Positions 45,748 to 54,773 of a DNA stretch of 64,000 nucleotides are shown in pieces; the stretch's first letter is position 1, and each line of letters opens with the position of its first letter. The notes beneath the pieces are model-generated. The model ran no database searches, was not told the DNA's origin, and worked only from the letters and a program-made list of their open reading frames with translations. The translations under genes were made by a program, and so were the position numbers. The DNA is taken from assembly GCF_024112395.2 (NCBI RefSeq), contig NZ_CP078013.2:806001-870000 (forward strand), in the 5' to 3' direction. The stretch comes from Pseudomonas pergaminensis. GTDB taxonomy: Bacteria > Pseudomonadota > Gammaproteobacteria > Pseudomonadales > Pseudomonadaceae.

Positions 45748-46818
45748 ATGAAAGTTGAACTCTCCCCCGAGGTTAAGTCGATCCGGCCCGTGGATCAGCT
45801 TGCCGTCAGCCAGGCCCCGACGCCTCAGCCCACCAGCGGCGTAGATACTCTTGCTCACCTGTTCAGCCAGGAAGTGGCAAGCAATAGCCTGCCGCTGAGC
45901 CAGCGGAAGATGGGCGCACGCGTCTCCCCGGTCGAACAGATAGCGGAGCTTTATCGGCAGTTGGGGCATCCGGCCAAGAAGACCCTGGCAATGATTTCGT
46001 TGATGGTCAGGGAGGCGCTGAGGCGGGGGGGCGAGGGCGGGTTTGAAGCATCGCTGAAGCTTTCCGAAGGAGACCCCGCGCGTGCGTTCGTGGTGCTCAA
46101 GCATGTGGCGGCCCAGGCGGACATTGGGTCGCGTCCCGCCGAAGCGGCCCTGGCACGTGTTGCCATTGCTAAGCTGAAAGTGCTCTACGAAAGGGAGATC
46201 CAGGCCGGCCTGAACATTGCCGTGGCGATGCAAGCGTCTGGTGTCGACCCACAGGAGCGTCAGGCACTGCGTACGCTCTACTACGCCAGTGTGGTCATGC
46301 GGCAGTCGCTGCCGACGATGATGCAGGCGCTGCTGGGCTTATACGGCAGCGAACGGTTTGCCGACGGGCTCATGTTGATGCGAAAGGCTTTGGCGGACGA
46401 TATTGCGGCCAAGGTGTCGTCAATGCCTACACCGCTACTGCGTACCTTGTTACTGGGGCTGCAAAGCTGTGGGCAACTGAGCGGGACGCTGAACGGGTGT
46501 CAGAAGCTGATCGAAGACCTGAAAGTCGACCATGACAAGGTAGCGCTACTGCAGCGCATTTTGGGTTTCACGGGCAGTGGGCTTGATGCTGATGGAATCC
46601 TTCGGCTTGGGATGGAATTGCAGGGCAACTCAAGCGCCCTGCCATTGTTGGCACTCAATGCGCTTTGTCCGGTGCTCCACGATTTGCCATTGGCGCTATG
46701 GCTTGATGGTCGAGTACGTGCAGATACCCTGCGTTGCTTACGGGTGGTGATCGGGGAGCAAGACCGGGCTACCCGCAATCCTGCACGGTTTTCAGGTGTG
46801 CTGGAGGCCCAGGCGTGA
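45748..46818 (+). CDS. hrpJ: HrpJ, type III secretion gatekeeper (SctW)
   Basis: A 356-residue protein in the hrpJ position, of the SctW/YopN-TyeA gatekeeper family that controls the order of secretion. After a polar N-terminal segment, the helical domain begins near residue 55 (RVSPVEQIAELYRQLGHPAKK). The C-terminal third is helical, as in the TyeA-like part. The start at 45748 is the ATG that follows the hrp box with an AGGG ribosome site. The stop overlaps the hrcV GTG. Confidence 0.88.
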   Translation: MKVELSPEVKSIRPVDQLAVSQAPTPQPTSGVDTLAHLFSQEVASNSLPLSQRKMGARVSPVEQIAELYRQLGHPAKKTLAMISLMVREALRRGGEGGFEASLKLSEGDPARAFVVLKHVAAQADIGSRPAEAALARVAIAKLKVLYEREIQAGLNIAVAMQASGVDPQERQALRTLYYASVVMRQSLPTMMQALLGLYGSERFADGLMLMRKALADDIAAKVSSMPTPLLRTLLLGLQSCGQLSGTLNGCQKLIEDLKVDHDKVALLQRILGFTGSGLDADGILRLGMELQGNSSALPLLALNALCPVLHDLPLALWLDGRVRADTLRCLRVVIGEQDRATRNPARFSGVLEAQA

Positions 46819-48908
46819 CAGTGCTGTTGGTCATCAACCGCGTGTTGCTAAAGGTCGCGCAGCGCGCCGAAGTGCTGGGCGCCGTGGTGGTGATGGCCAT
46901 TGTGTTCATCTTTATTGTGCCGCTGCCGACTTGGCTGGTGGACATCCTGATTGCACTCAACATCTGCATCTCGTGCCTGTTGATCGTGTTGGCGCTATAC
47001 CTGCCGGGGCCCCTGGCGTTCTCATCTTTCCCGTCGATCCTGCTGTTGACCACCATGTTTCGCCTGGCGCTGTCGATTGCGACGACGCGCTTGATCCTGC
47101 TGGAGCAGGACGCTGGTGACATCGTCGAGGCCTTCGGCAATTTTGTGGTCGGCGGCAACCTGGCCGTGGGGATGGTGATCTTCCTGATCCTGACCCTGGT
47201 CAACTTTCTGGTGATCACCAAAGGCTCGGAGCGGGTCGCCGAAGTGGCGGCGCGTTTCAGCCTGGATGCGATGCCTGGCAAGCAGATGTCCATCGACAGC
47301 GACTTGCGTGCAGGCTTGATTGACGGCGCGCAAGCGCGGGACAAGCGCGAGCAGTTGTCCCGCGAGAGTCAATTGTTCGGGGCTATGGACGGCGCCATGA
47401 AGTTCGTCAAGGGGGATGCCGTCGCCGGCTTGATCATCGTTGTGGTCAACCTGTTGGGTGGGTTCTCCACGGGCATGTTCCAGCATGGCTTGAGTGCCGC
47501 CGATTCAATGGCGCTGTACTCGGTACTGACCATCGGCGACGGCCTGATTGCGCAGATTCCCGCGCTGTTGATCTCACTCACCGCCGGCATGATCATCACC
47601 CGTGTAGCGCCGGATGCGCGCAGGGGTGTCACTAACATGGGCGCCGAAATTGCTCGGCAGATGACCAGCGAGCCCAAGAGCTGGATGATTGCGTCGGTAG
47701 GAATGCTCGCCTTTGCGGTGGTGCCCGGCATGCCTACCCTGGTGTTTATCCTGATCGCGTTGGTCACTGGCAGCCTGGGGTATTACCTGATGCGTCAGCG
47801 TCAACGGCAGGAACAACCTGAAGCCGAAGCGGCTGAAGCGGTGCGTCCCGAAGAGAACGGCAGTGAGGACTTGCGAGGGTTCGATCCTTCAAGGCCCTAC
47901 CTACTGCAATTCTCTCCAGCGTTGCGAGGCACGCCGCAAGTGACGGAACTTATCCACGCGATTCGCCAGGCGCGAAATGCGCTGGTTGCCAATATTGGGC
48001 TGACACTGCCGCCGTTCGAGGTAGAGCTCGATGACTCGCTGGCCGACGATGAAATGCGCTTTTGTGTGCATGAGGTGCCAATGGTCAGGGCCTCGGTCGT
48101 CAGCCTGGTGGCAGTTGAGCGAAAGGCGCTGACGGTTGAGCCTGCACATGCCATCGCGGGGCTGGCAGAGCGCGATGAACAGGGGTGGGTCTGGCTGGCG
48201 CCGGATGATCCGTTGCTCGATGATCCCCAGTTGGAACGCTTCACTGCGGCGAGCCTGATCGTTGAGCGTATGAAGCAGGCCATGATGCTCAGCGGGCCGC
48301 AGTTCCTGGGGATCCAGGAGAGCAAGTCGATCCTCAGTTGGCTGGAGCACAACCAGCCGGAATTGGTCCAGGAGCTGCAACGGATCATGCCGCTATCGCG
48401 GTTTTCGGCGGTGTTGCAACGCCTGGCCAGCGAAGGTGTGCCATTGCGGGCAGTGCGGCTGATTGTCGAGTCGCTGATCGAATACGGTCAGCATGAGCGG
48501 GAACCGGACGCACTGGCCGACTATGCGCGCATTGCGCTCAAGGCACAGATTTACCATCAGTACAGCGAAGCCGAAGGCCTGCATGCCTGGCTGCTGTCGC
48601 CGCAGACTGAAAGCATCCTGCGCGAGGCGCTGCGCCAGACCCAGACGGGGGTGTTTTTCGCACTCGACGATGAACACAGTGCAGCGTTGGTCAGCCTGCT
48701 CAATCAAGCCTTTCCCCTACGACCCAAACTCAAGAGCGTGATGCTGGTTGCGCAGGACTTGCGCAGTCCACTGCGCACCTTGTTGCTGGAGGAATTCAAT
48801 CACGTGCCGGTGCTGTCCTTTGCCGAGCTGAGCAGTACCTCCAAGGTCAAAGTGCTTGGGCGGTTCGACTTGGGGCAGGACGAGTTGATGCGCGGAGCGG
48901 TGGCATGA
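46815..48908 (+). CDS. hrcV: HrcV, type III secretion export gate (SctV)
   Basis: A 697-residue inner-membrane export-gate protein. Seven to eight membrane segments fill residues 1-330, including LPTWLVDILIALNICISCL and the FHIPEP-type loop with RVAEVAARFSLDAMPGKQMSID. The cytoplasmic domain follows (FDPSRPYLLQFSPALR onward). It forms the nonameric ring receiving substrates and harvesting proton force. The GTG start at 46815 overlaps the hrpJ stop (GTGA); the longer frame from 46734 lies wholly inside hrpJ. Full length for the family. Confidence 0.95.
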   Translation: MTVLLVINRVLLKVAQRAEVLGAVVVMAIVFIFIVPLPTWLVDILIALNICISCLLIVLALYLPGPLAFSSFPSILLLTTMFRLALSIATTRLILLEQDAGDIVEAFGNFVVGGNLAVGMVIFLILTLVNFLVITKGSERVAEVAARFSLDAMPGKQMSIDSDLRAGLIDGAQARDKREQLSRESQLFGAMDGAMKFVKGDAVAGLIIVVVNLLGGFSTGMFQHGLSAADSMALYSVLTIGDGLIAQIPALLISLTAGMIITRVAPDARRGVTNMGAEIARQMTSEPKSWMIASVGMLAFAVVPGMPTLVFILIALVTGSLGYYLMRQRQRQEQPEAEAAEAVRPEENGSEDLRGFDPSRPYLLQFSPALRGTPQVTELIHAIRQARNALVANIGLTLPPFEVELDDSLADDEMRFCVHEVPMVRASVVSLVAVERKALTVEPAHAIAGLAERDEQGWVWLAPDDPLLDDPQLERFTAASLIVERMKQAMMLSGPQFLGIQESKSILSWLEHNQPELVQELQRIMPLSRFSAVLQRLASEGVPLRAVRLIVESLIEYGQHEREPDALADYARIALKAQIYHQYSEAEGLHAWLLSPQTESILREALRQTQTGVFFALDDEHSAALVSLLNQAFPLRPKLKSVMLVAQDLRSPLRTLLLEEFNHVPVLSFAELSSTSKVKVLGRFDLGQDELMRGAVA

Positions 48909-48915
48909 GGACTTG

Positions 48916-49818
48916 ATGATGTTCGAGTTGCGCGTGCTTGATGGACGGCACCAGGGGGCTGCGCTGCCTTTGTTTGGTGAGCAGTGGAGCATCGGTGCCC
49001 ATGGCGATGCAGACCTGGTGCTGAGCGACCCTGGCATCGCCGAGCAGCATGCACGGCTGAGGCTCATCGACGCGAACTGGTCGGTGCAGGCCGAAGCCGG
49101 ACTGCTGCGCGGGGCTGATGGTCGGGTGCTGGCTCAGATTCCGTGCCTGGCGCTCGATACCGTTTTTTCGGTGGGGGCCGTGCGGCTGTGTGTCAGCCTG
49201 GCCGATGAACCCTGGCCCCGATCACCCGCCCCAGCAACGGTAGCGTCGCCCGTCGTCAATGAGCCGGCGCGGGGGCTCAAATTATCGACTATCTCCCATT
49301 CCCAGCAAAAGCGCCTGATCAGCCTCGTGTTGGCGGTAACGGTCATCTTCATCGTGGTGGGTATGGCCTTCAACGGTGAGCCTGAGGCCAAGGCTTCCTT
49401 GACGCCGCCTGTGGTGCAGAAGCAGGCGTTGGGCTCACCGTTTGAAGTGCGCCAACAGCTGTTGAAAATGCTCAGCGAACGTGAGCTGAGCCAGCGCGTC
49501 AACTTGCAGGTGATCAATGGCCAGGTCGTGCTTGATGGCGACGTTTCCCAGGATGATGTAGAGCTGGTCGCGCGCATGCTCAACCGTTTTGGCGAGCAAT
49601 ACGACAATGCCATACCGGTGATCAGCCGTGTGCGTGCGCGCGACGGAGCCTTGCCGTTCAAGATTGTGCAGATCGTGGGCGGGCCCAATGCTCATGTGGT
49701 CCTGGAAGAGGGTAGCCGGCTGTTTATTGGCGATGAGGTGGATGGCCTGCGCCTGGTACTGATCGACAACAGCAAAGTGGTGTTCGATGGCGTGCAGCGT
49801 TATGAGGTGCGCTGGTGA
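48916..49818 (+). CDS. hrpQ: HrpQ, inner-membrane ring protein (SctD)
   Basis: A 300-residue SctD-family protein. A cytoplasmic FHA-like domain (about residues 1-95, with GQWSIGAHGDADLVLSDPGI-type sequence) is followed by a linker and one membrane helix near 133-150 (LISLVLAVTVIFIVVGM). A periplasmic ring-building domain with a BON-like fold comes last. It forms the outer of the two inner-membrane rings around HrcJ. ATG codons at 48916 and 48919 are both possible, and a TTG at 48913 is unlikely. Confidence 0.9.
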   Translation: MMFELRVLDGRHQGAALPLFGEQWSIGAHGDADLVLSDPGIAEQHARLRLIDANWSVQAEAGLLRGADGRVLAQIPCLALDTVFSVGAVRLCVSLADEPWPRSPAPATVASPVVNEPARGLKLSTISHSQQKRLISLVLAVTVIFIVVGMAFNGEPEAKASLTPPVVQKQALGSPFEVRQQLLKMLSERELSQRVNLQVINGQVVLDGDVSQDDVELVARMLNRFGEQYDNAIPVISRVRARDGALPFKIVQIVGGPNAHVVLEEGSRLFIGDEVDGLRLVLIDNSKVVFDGVQRYEVRW

Positions 49819-51173
49819 ATACGCAAATGCAAGCGCGCCTCGATGCCTGGCAACAGCGCCAGGCCCAGTCGTTGGCCACTTTCGCACCCGTTACCGTGCG
49901 GGGGCGCATCCAGCGCGTCAACGGCATGTTATTGCAGTGCCGACTGCCCCAGGCGCGTATTGGGGATCTGTGCCAAGTGGAGAAAAAGCCGGGCGACTAC
50001 ATGCTCGCCGAGATCATCGGTTTTGATCAACAGGATGCCGTACTCAGTGCGCTGGGCAACCTGGAAGGCGTGCAGGTGGGTGCCGGCGTCGAGCGCCTGG
50101 GGGTATCCCATCGGGTACAGGTCAGCGACGCACTGCTGGGCCAGGTGCTGGATGGTTTCGGGCGACCGATTGCGGGAGAGGGGCCCAGCGCGTTTGTCGA
50201 GGCCGACTTGCCCGATACCAGCGCGGTGCTGTGCGAGGCGCCGTTGCCCACCGAGCGGCCACGCATCCACCGCGCGCTCGCTACCGGGGTGCGCTCGATC
50301 GACGGCCTGCTAACGCTGGGCGAAGGCCAGCGTGTGGGCCTGTTCGCCGGGGCGGGTTGCGGCAAAACCACCTTGTTGGCCGAGATCGCCCGTAACGTGG
50401 AGTGCGATGTCATCGTATTCGGCCTGATTGGCGAGCGGGGCCGCGAGCTGCGCGAGTTTCTCGATCATGAGCTGGATGAACAGCTGCGCTCCAAGGCGGT
50501 GTTGGTGTGTGCCACGTCCGATCGCTCCAGCATGGAGCGAGCACGAGCGGCCTTCACGGCGACCGCATTGGCTGAGGGATTTCGCCGCAAGGGCAAACGT
50601 GTGTTGCTGCTGATCGACTCCCTGACCCGTTTCGCCAGGGCCCAGCGCGAAATCGGCCTGGCCGCCGGCGAACCCCTCGGTCGCGGCGGCCTGCCACCTT
50701 CGGTCTACAGCCTGTTGCCACGGCTGGTAGAGCGCGCCGGGTTGACCAAGGACGGCGTGATCACGGCGATCTATACGGTGCTGATCGAGCAGGACTCGAT
50801 GAACGACCCGGTGGCTGATGAGGTTCGCTCGCTGCTCGACGGCCATATCGTGCTGTCTCGTAAGTTGGCCGAGCGTGGGCACTATCCCGCGGTGGACGTG
50901 CTGGCGAGCTTGTCGCGGATCCTGAGCAATGTCGCCGAGCCTGCGGATATCCAGGCGGGTACCGCGTTGCGACGGTTGCTGTCGGCGTATCAGCAGATCG
51001 AGCTGATGCTCAAGCTGGGGGAATACCAGCCAGGCAGCGATGCCTTGATCGACTTGGCAGTGGACAGCCGCCAGGCCGTCGATGGTTTTCTGCGTCAGGA
51101 CTTGCGTGAGCCTTCCCCGATGGCAATGACGCTGGAGCAACTCAAGGAGCTGACCGCTTATGTCCCATTCTGA
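49815..51173 (+). CDS. hrcN: HrcN, type III secretion ATPase (SctN)
   Basis: A 452-residue ATPase related to F1-beta and FliI that detaches chaperones and unfolds substrates at the base of the machine. Walker A is GAGCGKTT at residues 179-186; Walker B is RVLLLIDSLTRFA; the family signature PSVYSLLPRLVERAG is present. The GTG start overlaps the hrpQ stop (GTGA). It is followed by its stalk partner hrpO, overlapping by 14 bp. Confidence 0.96.
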   Translation: MNTQMQARLDAWQQRQAQSLATFAPVTVRGRIQRVNGMLLQCRLPQARIGDLCQVEKKPGDYMLAEIIGFDQQDAVLSALGNLEGVQVGAGVERLGVSHRVQVSDALLGQVLDGFGRPIAGEGPSAFVEADLPDTSAVLCEAPLPTERPRIHRALATGVRSIDGLLTLGEGQRVGLFAGAGCGKTTLLAEIARNVECDVIVFGLIGERGRELREFLDHELDEQLRSKAVLVCATSDRSSMERARAAFTATALAEGFRRKGKRVLLLIDSLTRFARAQREIGLAAGEPLGRGGLPPSVYSLLPRLVERAGLTKDGVITAIYTVLIEQDSMNDPVADEVRSLLDGHIVLSRKLAERGHYPAVDVLASLSRILSNVAEPADIQAGTALRRLLSAYQQIELMLKLGEYQPGSDALIDLAVDSRQAVDGFLRQDLREPSPMAMTLEQLKELTAYVPF

Positions 51174-51588
51174 CGAGCTGCTAGGTGAGGTCGAAACGCT
51201 GCGCCGCCTGCGCCGTCACCGGGCAGACCGGGCCGAGCGCGCTTTGCGTGAAGCGAAGCGAGCCCAGCAGGCCCTGCTTGCACATATCCAGCAAGCCCAG
51301 GACACCCTTGAGCAGACCCAACTGGAAGAGGCCCAGCAGAGTGCTCGGTTGCTCAACCAGCATCAGGGCCAGGTACTGAGCCTGCGGGACCTGAAAGCCT
51401 GGGGCTCGCAGGAGCGCGGCTTGTCTGCCAATACCCGGCGGGGTATCGGGGAGTTGGAGGTCTTGCGAGGCCAGCAAGCAGAGAAGCAGGCCTGCGTCGG
51501 CAGTGCCCAGAAACAGGCCACTGAGTGCCTACGACAAGTGGAAAAGCTTCAGGAGTTATCCCTTTTACTGGTGCAGGAGTCGGTATGA
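51160..51588 (+). CDS. hrpO: HrpO, ATPase stalk protein (SctO)
   Basis: A 142-residue, almost wholly coiled-coil protein rich in R, A, E and Q. It corresponds to SctO/FliJ, the central stalk inserted into the HrcN hexamer. Two long helices (about 5-70 and 80-140) are expected. It overlaps hrcN by 14 bp and hrpP by 4 bp. Identification rests on position, size and coiled-coil character. Confidence 0.88.
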   Translation: MSHSDELLGEVETLRRLRRHRADRAERALREAKRAQQALLAHIQQAQDTLEQTQLEEAQQSARLLNQHQGQVLSLRDLKAWGSQERGLSANTRRGIGELEVLRGQQAEKQACVGSAQKQATECLRQVEKLQELSLLLVQESV

Positions 51589-52046
51589 CCCAGGTTTCAG
51601 ATAGACCTGCTGAACGCCCACGGGTGCGTGAACAACGAGAGGAGCGTGAGCTCGGAGCGGGAGGCGTTGTGCCTGAGGCGTTGACGCGGTTGTTCAACCA
51701 GTTGTGGGCGGATGACGGTGAGGGCTCAGGCGGGGGGGCTTCCCTGTCGGGATCAAAGTTATTGGGCGGTGCCGCGATGATCGAGGCGCTTGCCGAACAA
51801 CTGGCGCCACGTCTGCTGGCCACTTCGCAGTGGCCGCTTCAGGCCGTGTTGTACTTGCCTCGCCTGGGGCGAATCAATGCCACTGTGCGCCGTGAACAAA
51901 ACAGCTGGAGTATCGACCTGGAGGCACAAGAGGATACGACGGCGCGTTGGCTCAGCAGCGTGAGGCAACAGTGTGAAGATCGCTTCGCACTCACGCTGGA
52001 ACAGCCGGTCAGCCTGTTTGTGCCCAATGCCGGCTGCGCATGCTAG
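51585..52046 (+). CDS. hrpP: HrpP, substrate-specificity switch protein (SctP)
   Basis: A 153-residue protein in the hrpP place. It has a charged, disordered N-terminus (DRPAERPRVREQREERELG) and a folded C-terminal part of about residues 75-150 with strands typical of the SctP/FliK switch domain. It would determine when secretion changes from pilus parts to effectors, acting on HrcU. It is shorter than P. syringae HrpP (about 189 residues). It overlaps hrpO by 4 bp and hrcQ by 7 bp. Confidence 0.82.
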   Translation: MTQVSDRPAERPRVREQREERELGAGGVVPEALTRLFNQLWADDGEGSGGGASLSGSKLLGGAAMIEALAEQLAPRLLATSQWPLQAVLYLPRLGRINATVRREQNSWSIDLEAQEDTTARWLSSVRQQCEDRFALTLEQPVSLFVPNAGCAC

Positions 52047-53053
52047 TGCCGTTGCTGACATTACCTTCGGTCAATGGCATTACAGTTGCCGCCCGGCGCA
52101 GGCTGGGGCGTGGCCTGTGCATGCCGTTTCAGGTAGCCGGGCAGCGTGGTCAGCTGCGGCTCGAACCCGGGCGCGCCCCTGCACGTGGTGAGGTGGTGTG
52201 CCTCGAAACGGTGTGTGGAGTGCTGGCGCTTGCCGAGGCCGGGCCGCTGCTCAGCCTGCTGGGTGAGTGTCCTGTGACGCTGGCCCCGACGGGCAACGAT
52301 CCGGACTCCTGGTTCTGGGAATTGTTCCAGTATCACCTGAGTCCTCAGGTGAAAACCCTGCTGGGCTATCTGCGATTGTTGGAGACCGAACCACCCAAGG
52401 CATTCGGCTGCCGCCTCAGTGTGAGCCTGGGGCAATCCCGGGTTGAGGGATATGTGTGGCTGGCTCCCGCGAGCTTCCTGGCCTTATGCGATGCCGGGCC
52501 ATGGCGTGCCACAGCCGGGCCGATGCCCACCTCGTTCCGCCTGGCCATTGCAGTCACCCTCGGGCGCTTGCGGTTACCAATCGCGCAAGCACGCAGCCTG
52601 CGGACTGGAGATGTGCTGGTGCCTGAGCAGAGCTTTTTTCAAGCCCAGGGCAGCGGTCATGTACAGGTTGGCAAACAACGACTGCATGGATGCATTGACG
52701 ATAACAGTGGGCCGTTGTGCCTGACCCTTACTTCAATCGAGGACACGTCTGTGGACGAAGAATTCCTGGCTCCCCACTACTCCGGGGATGAGGGCGATGA
52801 GCCTGTGACGGACATATTTGGCGACGAGCCGTTCGATGAGTTGAGCATGGCGCTGAATATACGCTGCGGCACGTTGAACCTGACCCTGGGCGAGTTGCGA
52901 AACCTCGCGCCGGGAGCGGTGTTGGGCATTGGCGGTTACGCGCCAGGCATGGCGGGCCTCTATTACGGTGACCGACCGATTGGCCTGGGACAGTTGGTGG
53001 AAGTCGATGGGCGCCTGGGGTTGCAACTGTCTCGCGTGATGTTCGGCCGATGA
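52040..53053 (+). CDS. hrcQ: HrcQ, cytoplasmic sorting-platform protein, HrcQA-HrcQB joined (SctQ)
   Basis: A 337-residue SctQ protein. The C-terminal SpoA domain is at about residues 265-337 ([19 protein letters not shown], then [15 protein letters not shown]). In P. syringae the same protein is split into hrcQA (about 238 residues) and hrcQB; here one frame covers both. An in-frame GTG at 52751 (codon 238) has GAGGA 7-8 bases before it, so a separate 100-residue C-terminal product is likely, as known for YscQ. It forms cytoplasmic pods with HrpD and HrpE. Confidence 0.92.
   Translation: MLVPLLTLPSVNGITVAARRRLGRGLCMPFQVAGQRGQLRLEPGRAPARGEVVCLETVCGVLALAEAGPLLSLLGECPVTLAPTGNDPDSWFWELFQYHLSPQVKTLLGYLRLLETEPPKAFGCRLSVSLGQSRVEGYVWLAPASFLALCDAGPWRATAGPMPTSFRLAIAVTLGRLRLPIAQARSLRTGDVLVPEQSFFQAQGSGHVQVGKQRLHGCIDDNSGPLCLTLTSIEDTSVDEEFLAPHYSGDEGDEPVTDIFGDEPFDELSMALNIRCGTLNLTLGELRNLAPGAVLGIGGYAPGMAGLYYGDRPIGLGQLVEVDGRLGLQLSRVMFGR
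52751..53053 (+). other. Internal start producing an HrcQB-like C-terminal fragment (predicted)
   Basis: GTG at 52751 is in frame with hrcQ at codon 238 and preceded by GAGGA at 52739-52743. Translation would give about 100 residues: an acidic leader and the SpoA domain. The position coincides with the HrcQA/HrcQB border of P. syringae. Confidence 0.5.
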
Positions 53054-53703
53054 TACTTCAGGGGTTGGACCCCTTAGTCCTGGCCGTGTTTCTGGCGGCA
53101 TTATCGTTGATGCCCATGCTGTTAATCGTCTGCACGGCATTCCTGAAGATCGTGATTGTACTGATGATCACCCGTAACGCCATCGGTGTGCAGCAGGTGC
53201 CGCCGAGCATGGCCATCAATGGCATAGCGCTTGCGGCCACGCTATTTGTCATGGCGCCTGTAGGGTATGAAATCGCCGAAAGTGTCAAAGCTTCGCCGCT
53301 TGATCTGAGCAACGTACAAACGTTCCTGCAGACAGGAAATGAAGCCATCAAACCTTTGCGTGCCTTCATGTTACGCAACGTCGATGCGGATGTGCTCACA
53401 CACCTGCTGGAAAACACCGCACGCCTGTGGCCCGCGCAGATGGCCCAAGAGGTGCAGCGCGAAGACTTGATCCTGTTGATCCCGGCGTTCGTGCTGTCGC
53501 AGCTGCAGGCGGGATTCGAGATCGGCTTTCTGATCTATATCCCCTTCATCGTCATCGACTTGATTGTGTCCAATCTTCTGTTGGCGCTGGGCATGCAAAT
53601 GGTCTCGCCGATGACCATTTCCCTACCGCTCAAATTACTGTTGTTCGTGATGGTGTCCGGTTGGTCGCGATTGCTCGACAGTCTGTTCCTCTCCTATCTC
53701 TGA
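53050..53703 (+). CDS. hrcR: HrcR, export apparatus protein (SctR)
   Basis: A 217-residue inner-membrane protein of the SctR/FliP family. It has the family pattern [22 protein letters not shown] near residues 25-46, four hydrophobic segments, and [24 protein letters not shown]. It forms the core channel with HrcS and HrcT. It is full length, with no frameshift. The ATG overlaps the hrcQ stop (ATGA). Confidence 0.95.
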   Translation: MILQGLDPLVLAVFLAALSLMPMLLIVCTAFLKIVIVLMITRNAIGVQQVPPSMAINGIALAATLFVMAPVGYEIAESVKASPLDLSNVQTFLQTGNEAIKPLRAFMLRNVDADVLTHLLENTARLWPAQMAQEVQREDLILLIPAFVLSQLQAGFEIGFLIYIPFIVIDLIVSNLLLALGMQMVSPMTISLPLKLLLFVMVSGWSRLLDSLFLSYL

Positions 53704-53710
53704 GTGGCTT

Positions 53711-53974
53711 ATGGAACCCATCGTGCTGTTCAAGCAAGGCATGTTGCTGGTGGTCGTGCTATCGGCACCGCCGTTGATCGTCGCGGTGGTGGTCGGGGTC
53801 ATGACGTCCCTGGTGCAGGCGTTGATGCAGGTACAGGACCAGACGCTACCCTTCGGCATCAAGCTGGTGGCGGTGGGGATCACGCTGATCATGACCGGCC
53901 GTTGGATTGGCGTTGAGTTGATCCAACTGATCAACCTGACCTTTGACATGATCGGCCGATCGGCCCTGAACTGA
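53711..53974 (+). CDS. hrcS: HrcS, export apparatus protein (SctS)
   Basis: An 87-residue protein with two membrane helices, of the SctS/FliQ family. The segment SLVQALMQVQDQTLPFGIKL is the conserved loop. It surrounds the HrcR-HrcT channel. It starts seven bases after hrcR and is full length for the family. Confidence 0.94.
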   Translation: MEPIVLFKQGMLLVVVLSAPPLIVAVVVGVMTSLVQALMQVQDQTLPFGIKLVAVGITLIMTGRWIGVELIQLINLTFDMIGRSALN

Positions 53975-53984
53975 GGCACTGCCC

Positions 53985-54773
53985 GTGCTGCTCTATCTCG
54001 AGTATTTGCCCAGCCTTTTGATCGGCATGGCGCGGATCTACCCCTGTGGCATTCTGGTGGCGGCGTTCTGTTTTCAGCATATAAAGGGCATGCCGCGCCA
54101 TACCATCGTGATGGTGTTGGCCTTGATGCCTGCACCGGGTATCCATGCGGCGTTGGCAGGCCAGGATTACTCCGCGATTCTATTGGGTGCGTTAGTGCTC
54201 AAGGAGGTGGCCCTGGGCGTTCTGCTGGGCGTGCTGCTATCGATGCCGTTCTGGATGTTTGAGTCGGTGGGCGCTCTGCTGGATAACCAGCGTGGCGCCT
54301 TGGCCGGTGGCCAACTCAACCCGTCGCTGGGGCCGGACGCGACGCCGATCGGGCATTTGTTCAAGCAGTTGGCGATTTTCCTGCTGATGGTGAGCCTGGG
54401 GTTGGGGTCCTTGACCCAAGTGATCTGGGACAGTTACTTGATCTGGCCACCCACTGTGTGGTTCCCGCTGCCGGCGGCGAATGGGATGAGCGTGTTCATC
54501 GATCTGTTGGGCGATACCTTTACACACATGTTGCTCTACGCCGCGCCGTTTATTGCAGCGTTGCTGTTGCTGGAGTTCGGCATTGCGCTGCTGGGGGTCT
54601 ACAGCCAACAGTTACAAGTGAGTACGCTGGCGCCACCGGTCAAGAGCCTGGCGGGGATTGGTATTCTCCTGCTCTACTTTGCGCTGTTGCAGGACTTGAT
54701 CGTCGGCCGCATGGGGCTGTTGGGCGATCTTAAACATTCACTGAGGCTGTTGATCAAGGTCGCTATCCCATGA
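53985..54773 (+). CDS. hrcT: HrcT, export apparatus protein (SctT)
   Basis: A 262-residue inner-membrane protein of the SctT/FliR family with about six hydrophobic segments and the conserved LKEVALGVLLG near residues 65-75. It completes the HrcRST channel. The GTG start has GAGG 8 bases before it; the stop overlaps the hrcU ATG. Confidence 0.94.
   Translation: MLLYLEYLPSLLIGMARIYPCGILVAAFCFQHIKGMPRHTIVMVLALMPAPGIHAALAGQDYSAILLGALVLKEVALGVLLGVLLSMPFWMFESVGALLDNQRGALAGGQLNPSLGPDATPIGHLFKQLAIFLLMVSLGLGSLTQVIWDSYLIWPPTVWFPLPAANGMSVFIDLLGDTFTHMLLYAAPFIAALLLLEFGIALLGVYSQQLQVSTLAPPVKSLAGIGILLLYFALLQDLIVGRMGLLGDLKHSLRLLIKVAIP

Noticed and set aside
46734..46814. Upstream extension of hrcV
   Set aside because: The added 27 residues lie inside hrpJ in another frame and do not look like an export-gate N-terminus; the GTGA overlap marks the true start.
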